Below, one piece after another: positions 30,761-36,719 of a DNA stretch of 36,719 bases. The DNA lies in contig JABYQR010000424.1 of NCBI GenBank assembly GCA_022592445.1, forward strand, positions 1 through 36,719, in the 5' to 3' direction. This DNA comes from Cytidiella melzeri (taxonomy: Eukaryota; Basidiomycota; Agaricomycetes; Polyporales; Irpicaceae). Position numbers and translations under genes: made by a program. Each line of letters opens with the position of its first letter. Position 1 is the stretch's first letter. The notes under the pieces were generated by a model. It was not told where the DNA came from. It did no database searches and worked only from the letters and a program-made list of their open reading frames with translations.

Positions 30761-33700
30761 TCACTCACTTGGGTGAAGGGTTCCTTCGCCGGATGCAGGG
30801 TAGAGAACACCCCAACCCGCATCCGTGGGTTCCCCCCAAGCCAAACGTCCTGCCTGACTGGGGTTCACCCGCCACCGCGTAGATTCCGACAACGAGGGGT
30901 CGACCTCGCCACCGTCCTCATGATGACCATAGCGTCTCGAATTGGAATCACGGTTTGCCACGGGAAGGCGAAACTCATCCTCTCCGAAATCCAGCGCATC
31001 CGCTGGCATTCCATTAGCAAGGTATTGCCGCTCCCTCTGCGGCCCCCACCAACTGGAGTGTGGAGATCTAAACTCCAAGTCATCTGTTAGGTTTTTGAAA
31101 AACCATTCGACGAACTTTGCCCGGTCCTCCACTGACCTAGCAATGGCCTCAGCTTCCGCTTTGGCATGGTGATCATCCGCCGGAATATGTTTCTCCTTTG
31201 GCGTCTTCACCTTCAATATTGGGTCACTCCTCTGCTCCTCAGAAGCCTCCCCTTTGTGTATGAGCGTTCTTATGGTCCACTCATGGCCTGACTTCCACAC
31301 CTCACGCATAAACTTCCGGTGGGATTTGGGGCTGTAATCGATTGGTTTCCACTTGGTATGGGCACCAAACACGGTTTGTTTAAGTATTGTTTCAGCCCAC
31401 ACTCGTGTTACCGCGTAGGAGTTGAAACAATTTGCAGCTAAATCTGAGGTTCTCGTTTCCACCAGATTAGCCCATTCAAAAGTTCCTGCCATGGGGTTCA
31501 TGATCAAGAACACAAGAAGTTCGTTTTGTCCAAACGACTGTGTGCAGTTTTGGAAATCTGCAGAATCCATACTCGCAAGAGCCGCTAATTCCTCTTGGTT
31601 GTATGGGTCAGGTGGTCTCCAAGCACGGTACCACAAAAGGCACTCGTCCAGCAGATGCTTTCGAGTTTCAATAGCGCCACACGCACATTCCGCAGGGCCC
31701 TCCAGGTGAAATCTTTCACGGAACTCGCCAATAGGCATGTGTCCTGAGATGAGTCGTGTAGCAGCAGCATATTCCGCCACACCCACTGTGTTATCGGGCT
31801 TATCAACGTTATACAACGCTGACTGAGCTCCGCCAAGGTTTTTCAACCACCAGTGTCGTTTGGCCACTGGTGTCACTCCCTTGAATTCAGACGTTTTAAT
31901 AACGTTGCTGTGCCCTTTGTAATCAAAGTCTTTCATAAGACGATGCCACCGTTTAATAGCCATTGCATCTTTGTCTTGACGTGCCACACTCCACGAGGTA
32001 AATCTCGGTTGTGGTTTTTCTGTAGCCTCTTTGGCAAATTTGTCCATGTCCTCGTTGAGTGCGAGGCCAATGTGACTTGGTACCCAATGCAGCCCCACAT
32101 AACGTGCAGGGTTTGCGCTCAAGAAGTCTCGCACCCTTCGGCACGCTACCAAACGCATCATCTGTCCTGGGCCAACATTTGGCTTCAGGATGGATTGCAA
32201 TGCAGACTTGTTGTCAGCAAAGAGGTGGATTTCAGTGATATTATCAGGAATGTTCATGACAGCATCACTAATACCCATAGCAAGAGCGCAAATTTCAGCG
32301 TCATATACGCCAGAATTGCCCATAGGGGTGTGTTTCCTAGTAAGAGTTACACCCATGTGTCGTGTAGTCCAGGCTGCTCCTGACTTGCGTCTTCTTGCAG
32401 ACCCATCCCATATAAGAGATCCGTCAGTCCAAACTGAACGAATGTCTTCATTATGTTCTGTGAACTCAATTCGAGGTTTCAGATCTCCATCCACCCACGA
32501 CTTAAAATCGTTGGAGGATTTGTTAGGCGCATCCACAAAGAACTTTATTCTGTCCTGGAACTCATCTAGAATGCGTTTACCAGGCCAGTTTTCAACATCA
32601 ACAGGATCAAAGGCTTCGTCTGAAGTCATCCCTATTCTATGGATGTGCGCCAAAGGCGAATCCACTTTATATCGTCGTGCCCCCAAAGGAAAAGGCATGC
32701 GACAATTTGCATCGTTTGTCTCCCACTCCGCCGGGAGATTAGCCCGGAGGGGGTGACCTCGATGCACTGTTCTCACTCTAAGAGCAGCTTTCGACATAAA
32801 TTTGTCTACTTGGTGTCGGATGGGAATGAGCCCAGCCATCATCTCGAGTGCACCAATCGGAGTGGTCTTAAAGCCACCTGTGATCCACCTCGCAGCTCGC
32901 GACTGAGCAAGTTGAAGCTCTTTCGCAATCCATTTCTGTCGCTTCCAATTGGGATCCCACCACAGTTGTGCACCATAGAGTAGGACTGGAAGCACGTTAG
33001 AGATGTATAACCGTCTCTTATGATAAGGATTAAATCCTCGTTGAGAATTACCAAGTAATCGCAACGCATTGACAGTGCTACACGCCTTGTTAGCATACCG
33101 TCTTATGTGCTCCCTCCATGTAAGTCTAGGAGTGAAAAAGAAGCCCAGGTATCGTACAACCTCCTTAGGCTTAATGACAATTACTGTCCCGTCATGGCTT
33201 GGCAAATTCACACTTGGGCCCAAAGGTTCACCTGGGCTCCAAGGTTTGGTGCTATTTCTGAAGTGGATAAGTTCGGTCTTATCCCCTTCTACTTCTAACC
33301 CTGCCATTCTCATGGCATCGGTCATTTTTACATATATGCGTTCCAGCAACCTAGCGTTTGCTATAAGTTGTTGGTTAATGCGCGCTTTTGCCATAGGAGG
33401 GCCAAATACATGTATCCACCCATCATCGACAAAGAATTGCAGGGTTTGATCCCCCTCAAGCACCTGGTTCGTGGGCGCCACATGATGTAGAGCCGGAGCT
33501 AGGTACAATGCTGTTAACGGTGGAGATAAGACAGCGCCCTGCCCTGCTCCTACCGAACAATCCTTAGGGTCTGTCTCAGACCCCTGGAAGCAGAATTTGG
33601 TCATACGGCCCCTGAAGTAATCCTCAAAGAAGTCGCAGATTTTTGAATTAAAGCCCTGCCGTCTAAACACGCCAGTGGCTATAGTGTGGTTGACCGACGG

Positions 33701-35614
33701 GAAAAACTGCGCCACGTCTACCAGAAGAGCAGAGGACAACCTATTCCTCGCCCATCCTTCTCGCACGTTGTGAACAACTTGCACTCCCGCATCCGTAGTT
33801 GAATGCTGCATCGTTCCGCCAAACTGGCAAGGATGAGTAATGCCAAACTTCTGCGACTCAAATTGTAATCGCTTCGCTATGACTTTCTCTAACAACTTGC
33901 CAATACAATTTAGCAAGACTATCGGACGATACGCTTTGGGCTTCGTGTAATCCGGCTTATTTGGTTTGGGTATGATCACTGTCTTTGACTCTTTGAATGC
34001 AGACGGGAACACACCAAACTTAATGCATCCGTTAAACAGATGCCGGACCCTAGATGCTGCTGTAGCATCTCCTTTATCCTCAAAGTCCTTGCAACTAAAG
34101 TCATAAGGGCCTTGAATGACAATGCGTTTCAGCCAGAACCATGACAGGTGGTCTGGGCCTGGTGCAGACATATTTGATGTCTTCTTCAACTCCTCAAGGA
34201 TTTCCGCCAAGCTGAAGTCTGCCCACTCCCTCTCAGGGGCCTGGGGGATCAGCTCAATGTATTTCTCATCAACTGGTCGCTGAATACTAGGACAGAACTG
34301 CTCTTGGAACGCTTCCGCAAGCTGCTCTTTGGTGGAACATGGATTCCCATCAGGGCCTATAATGCCCGTTGTTGAGTCAATGGGGCGCGGCTTGACCCAG
34401 CCAACAACATCCCAAACTTTTTGGTGGTGGATTCTCTGAATTGTGCGATCAAAGAAACTCCGTTTTGCTCGGTTTGTTGCTTTACGCAACTCTCTCTGAG
34501 CATCTTTCCACTTGTCCTCTGCATCAGCAAAGGCATCAGCGCATTCTTCCGCATGAGATTGCGAATAATTGACCATGTTTACTTTGGTCGCTTTTCGATA
34601 TGCCCTCGAAGCATCATCCGATACTTTCCGAGCAATCCTAGAAGCTTTTGCAGCAGCAGAACATTCAGCATTCCACCACCCTTTTGCCGCTTGGCTCAAG
34701 TCTGGCACAGCAGCCAAGCTATTCCATGCTTCTTGCGCCCATAGGTTGAAGCGCTCTGTTGCATTTTCCACTTGTTCCCTCGAACTGTACTCCTCATCCC
34801 ATAGGATAAGATCAATGCCTTTCCGCACGCGTTTGACAAATTCACGCCCTGCTGCAGATACTTTGCCAATTGTAGGCCCGATCTCAGGCTTACTATCAAC
34901 ATATACATCCCATTCCAATATGGAGTGGTCACTATTATTACGACCATCAGAGTTGATGTGTAACGAGCCCGGAATATATGCCGGATCTGCCCACACCAAA
35001 TCAAGTACACCTGGACGATTGTCCGAGTTGTTTGAGCGCCACGTTGGAGGCCCGTACGGGTCATTAAGTAGCACAAGTCCCAGCTCCATCTCAGAAAGAG
35101 CAATGAGATCGTCCCCTTGTCTTAAATAGCGAGGGCGACGATTAGTTCGTTCGTTCTTATCCCAATTTGGGTGGCGAATATTGAAGTCCCCACACATAAA
35201 AGTAATGTGTGGTAATGTAGAAACATGGTTCTCCAGGTAAGTGAGAGCCGAGTTTGCTTCATGAGAATTGTAGACATTTAAGAAGGTCATGACCCTATCT
35301 CCAATATCCATTGCAACGCAGTTGATGTCATTATGATTAATGAGGTCAGACCGCAGCCGAGGCATATGCGCTTTCCAACGCTTGTTCACGAACACCATTG
35401 TTCGCGCTTTTTCCTGAGCACCAATACTGATGAACTCACGATGGGTGACTGTTTGCATGTACGCTTCACCCTCTTTGTTCGTCATGGAGGCAACATTTTT
35501 AATGTGTCCCCAGAACGGTTCTTGAACGCAGATTATATCCCAATCACGATATCTCTCGAGCAACGAAGACATGTTGTATCGAGACTTTTGGACATTGGCG
35601 CTAATGCACCTCAT
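30761..35614 (-). CDS. LINE ORF2: AP-like endonuclease, reverse transcriptase, RNase H
   Basis: 1617 residues. Residues 1 to about 230 form an endonuclease/exonuclease/phosphatase fold (ISANVQKSR, CVQEPFW, CGDFNIRHPNWD, SDHSILEWDV), which nicks target DNA. RT follows from about 500 to 780: KPKAYRPIVLLN, the AQFFPSVNH acidic motif, QGAVLSPPL, and FVDDG at about 727 as the catalytic centre where YADD is more common. RNase H spans about 1058-1195 (VWTDGSL, DAEICAL, LFADNKSAL, HWVPSHIG). A C-x-C-x7-H-x4-C motif (CACGAIETRKHLLDEC) lies near 1318, as in other LINEs with RNase H. About 250 residues without a known motif end the protein. The frame is open upstream of the first Met for about 45 codons. 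Confidence 0.95.
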   Translation of the reverse strand: MRCISANVQKSRYNMSSLLERYRDWDIICVQEPFWGHIKNVASMTNKEGEAYMQTVTHREFISIGAQEKARTMVFVNKRWKAHMPRLRSDLINHNDINCVAMDIGDRVMTFLNVYNSHEANSALTYLENHVSTLPHITFMCGDFNIRHPNWDKNERTNRRPRYLRQGDDLIALSEMELGLVLLNDPYGPPTWRSNNSDNRPGVLDLVWADPAYIPGSLHINSDGRNNSDHSILEWDVYVDSKPEIGPTIGKVSAAGREFVKRVRKGIDLILWDEEYSSREQVENATERFNLWAQEAWNSLAAVPDLSQAAKGWWNAECSAAAKASRIARKVSDDASRAYRKATKVNMVNYSQSHAEECADAFADAEDKWKDAQRELRKATNRAKRSFFDRTIQRIHHQKVWDVVGWVKPRPIDSTTGIIGPDGNPCSTKEQLAEAFQEQFCPSIQRPVDEKYIELIPQAPEREWADFSLAEILEELKKTSNMSAPGPDHLSWFWLKRIVIQGPYDFSCKDFEDKGDATAASRVRHLFNGCIKFGVFPSAFKESKTVIIPKPNKPDYTKPKAYRPIVLLNCIGKLLEKVIAKRLQFESQKFGITHPCQFGGTMQHSTTDAGVQVVHNVREGWARNRLSSALLVDVAQFFPSVNHTIATGVFRRQGFNSKICDFFEDYFRGRMTKFCFQGSETDPKDCSVGAGQGAVLSPPLTALYLAPALHHVAPTNQVLEGDQTLQFFVDDGWIHVFGPPMAKARINQQLIANARLLERIYVKMTDAMRMAGLEVEGDKTELIHFRNSTKPWSPGEPLGPSVNLPSHDGTVIVIKPKEVVRYLGFFFTPRLTWREHIRRYANKACSTVNALRLLGNSQRGFNPYHKRRLYISNVLPVLLYGAQLWWDPNWKRQKWIAKELQLAQSRAARWITGGFKTTPIGALEMMAGLIPIRHQVDKFMSKAALRVRTVHRGHPLRANLPAEWETNDANCRMPFPLGARRYKVDSPLAHIHRIGMTSDEAFDPVDVENWPGKRILDEFQDRIKFFVDAPNKSSNDFKSWVDGDLKPRIEFTEHNEDIRSVWTDGSLIWDGSARRRKSGAAWTTRHMGVTLTRKHTPMGNSGVYDAEICALAMGISDAVMNIPDNITEIHLFADNKSALQSILKPNVGPGQMMRLVACRRVRDFLSANPARYVGLHWVPSHIGLALNEDMDKFAKEATEKPQPRFTSWSVARQDKDAMAIKRWHRLMKDFDYKGHSNVIKTSEFKGVTPVAKRHWWLKNLGGAQSALYNVDKPDNTVGVAEYAAATRLISGHMPIGEFRERFHLEGPAECACGAIETRKHLLDECLLWYRAWRPPDPYNQEELAALASMDSADFQNCTQSFGQNELLVFLIMNPMAGTFEWANLVETRTSDLAANCFNSYAVTRVWAETILKQTVFGAHTKWKPIDYSPKSHRKFMREVWKSGHEWTIRTLIHKGEASEEQRSDPILKVKTPKEKHIPADDHHAKAEAEAIARSVEDRAKFVEWFFKNLTDDLEFRSPHSSWWGPQRERQYLANGMPADALDFGEDEFRLPVANRDSNSRRYGHHEDGGEVDPSLSESTRWRVNPSQAGRLAWGEPTDAGWGVLYPASGEGTLHPSE

Positions 35615-35682
35615 GGTGGGGTCAGCATCTTCGACGTCAAGGAGTTCGTCAAGATCCGGCTGAGTAGGAGCAACAAGGCTCG

Positions 35683-36648
35683 CTAGAGGTACGTCAGGAG
35701 AAGATTGGACATGACCACTATGTGCAGATTGAATTTAGATGACGGTTGTAAAAGACTATCACCACTGAATTCAAGATTTTCTAACCGCTCTCGCATTCTT
35801 TTAAAATGCGCAAGCGGGATGTCAGGCGACGAGAGGAAATATCCCTCGCCCGTCGGTATGTTGGACAACGTAGCCAACGGGATGTCTGGTGATGATTCAG
35901 CCAGGACAGGCAAGCGTCCCTGTGACGGGGGGGTCGCATCATCAGATGTATAATCTAGAGATTGCGCATAAATTGGTGACCGTAGTTCTTCTTGATCAGG
36001 TGCCCGTAATGTTTGCCTGACCGGTGTGTGTGGGTCCATACTTGGACCTGGAATTGAACTCCATGCAGACATATAATCCACTATGGAGGGCGTAGGGGTA
36101 TGCATCCGGAGACTCGGTAAATCCCACGCATCATCAACAGCATGTGATTCTCGAGGCATTTGTAGACGACCAGCAAGTGATCCGGTCATTTGTGGAGTAA
36201 GCTGGACTGATGACAAGCTTAACTCCGAGGGCGCATTCGGGTTGTCCCCTCCGATTGGCATACTGTCCAGTGCCAGAGGGATTTCTTCATTGGCATCAGA
36301 TACAGACGGGGTATCTGGGGTCAAATGTGTCAGGAGGAGTGGAGAACGTCCATATCCCTCCTCTGCCTCCCAAAAAGTTGCATCATATTCAACAATGTCA
36401 TCTGGGGAAATGTCGCGAGCATTAAGCAATGCAGGCTCATGTATCACTCTCTGAACAGGAGTGACATGTGGTGATGGTGTCGCTTGGTTGGAATTATACC
36501 CAGATCTGCCGCGCCATGCAGCAAGATTTGGGACTGGATCGTCGGGGGACATAACACGTGTTTCCCTCTGAGGGCGTGAACGTGTGATGCGACGCGGCGT
36601 GTGAGGCTGCATCATGTAGGAAGTTCCCGCGAGGGTTGTGCGCGTCAT
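35683..36648 (-). CDS. LINE ORF1-like protein
   Basis: 321 residues, rich in Pro, Ser and Asp, with no CCHC knuckle or coiled coil that I recognise. It contains repeated SSPDIPLA words near the C-terminus (two in this frame). The last 13 or so residues appear to be out of frame: the -1 frame continues with HVQSSPDVPLA and reaches the ORF2 Met without a stop. The protein may be an RNA-binding ORF1 or an N-terminal extension of ORF2. It may begin upstream of the Met used here. Confidence 0.6.
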   Translation of the reverse strand: MTRTTLAGTSYMMQPHTPRRITRSRPQRETRVMSPDDPVPNLAAWRGRSGYNSNQATPSPHVTPVQRVIHEPALLNARDISPDDIVEYDATFWEAEEGYGRSPLLLTHLTPDTPSVSDANEEIPLALDSMPIGGDNPNAPSELSLSSVQLTPQMTGSLAGRLQMPRESHAVDDAWDLPSLRMHTPTPSIVDYMSAWSSIPGPSMDPHTPVRQTLRAPDQEELRSPIYAQSLDYTSDDATPPSQGRLPVLAESSPDIPLATLSNIPTGEGYFLSSPDIPLAHFKRMRERLENLEFSGDSLLQPSSKFNLHIVVMSNLLLTYL

Positions 36649-36719
36649 GTCCGGTGCAGCACACGATTCTCAAGAACTCATCTTCTCTGACATAATCAAA
36701 GGACGACATCCGGGCTTCA

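Larger units (their letters stand above)
30308..36719 (-). mobile_element. Non-LTR retrotransposon (LINE with endonuclease, RT, RNase H), 5' end off the window
   Basis: Reading leftward on the minus strand: ORF1-like frame (36648-35683), ORF2 (35614-30761), a 3' UTR of about 430 bp and a poly(A) tail seen as 21 T at 30308-30328. Domain order and single-strand orientation fit a Tad/I-like fungal LINE. The 5' end and its target-site duplication are beyond the right edge, so full length cannot be judged. ORF2 has no internal stop. Confidence 0.93.

Noticed and set aside
30371..31090. 239-residue plus-strand frame
   Set aside because: It lies antisense over the LINE 3' UTR and the end of ORF2; the composition is that of a shadow frame.
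1..36719. tRNA, rRNA or CRISPR features
   Set aside because: I scanned for GTTCGAATC-type T-loops and regularly spaced direct repeats; the few hits have no cloverleaf context, and CRISPR arrays are not expected in a fungal nuclear genome.

Overview
The window is nuclear DNA of a filamentous basidiomycete, most likely an agaricomycete. The signs are short introns (mostly 44-76 nt) in dense arrays, divergent F-box/leucine-rich-repeat-like proteins, a fused fungal Egt1, a chromodomain Ty3/gypsy retrotransposon and a fungal LINE with RNase H. All intron/exon models were built by hand from GT-AG (or GC-AG) signals, reading phase and conserved protein motifs.

Layout, left to right: a membrane-anchored histidine acid phosphatase/phytase (minus, cut by the left edge); F-box protein 1 (plus, 1971-3416); a three-domain gelsolin/severin-type actin-binding protein (minus, 3875-5258); arrestin-like protein 1 (plus, 5689-7114); F-box protein 2 (minus, 7408-8994); ribosomal protein eS19 with a long Glu tail (plus, 9423-10051); a complete, very young Ty3/gypsy chromovirus with identical 290-bp LTRs (10894-17036); F-box protein 3 (plus, 17823-19618); a disrupted second arrestin-like copy (plus, 20175-21393); a monocarboxylate-type MFS transporter (plus, 22123-24073); Egt1, the two-step ergothioneine synthase (minus, 24368-27706); a DHHC palmitoyltransferase (minus, 28683-30249); and a LINE (minus) from its poly(A) tail at 30308 through ORF2 and ORF1 to beyond the right edge.

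The host genes form no operon or obvious biosynthetic cluster. They look like a normal euchromatic gene row in which F-box and arrestin-like families have expanded locally. Two retroelements have changed the row. The chromovirus sits in the eS19/F-box 3 interval, possibly inside an unrecognised intron-rich gene. The LINE inserted 58 bp upstream of the first ATG of the palmitoyltransferase and is read on the same strand.

The observations most worth checking are: an exact 11-nt match between the chromovirus primer-binding site and its inferred mRNA 5' end (Tf1/sushi-type self-priming); a T-run/stop -1 gag-pol junction; a peptide repeat that continues across the ORF1/ORF2 frame change of the LINE; GC-AG introns, one of which splits the catalytic Asp codon of the DHHC motif; a 12-nt microexon in egt1; and an Asp-to-Glu change at the expected proton donor of the phytase.
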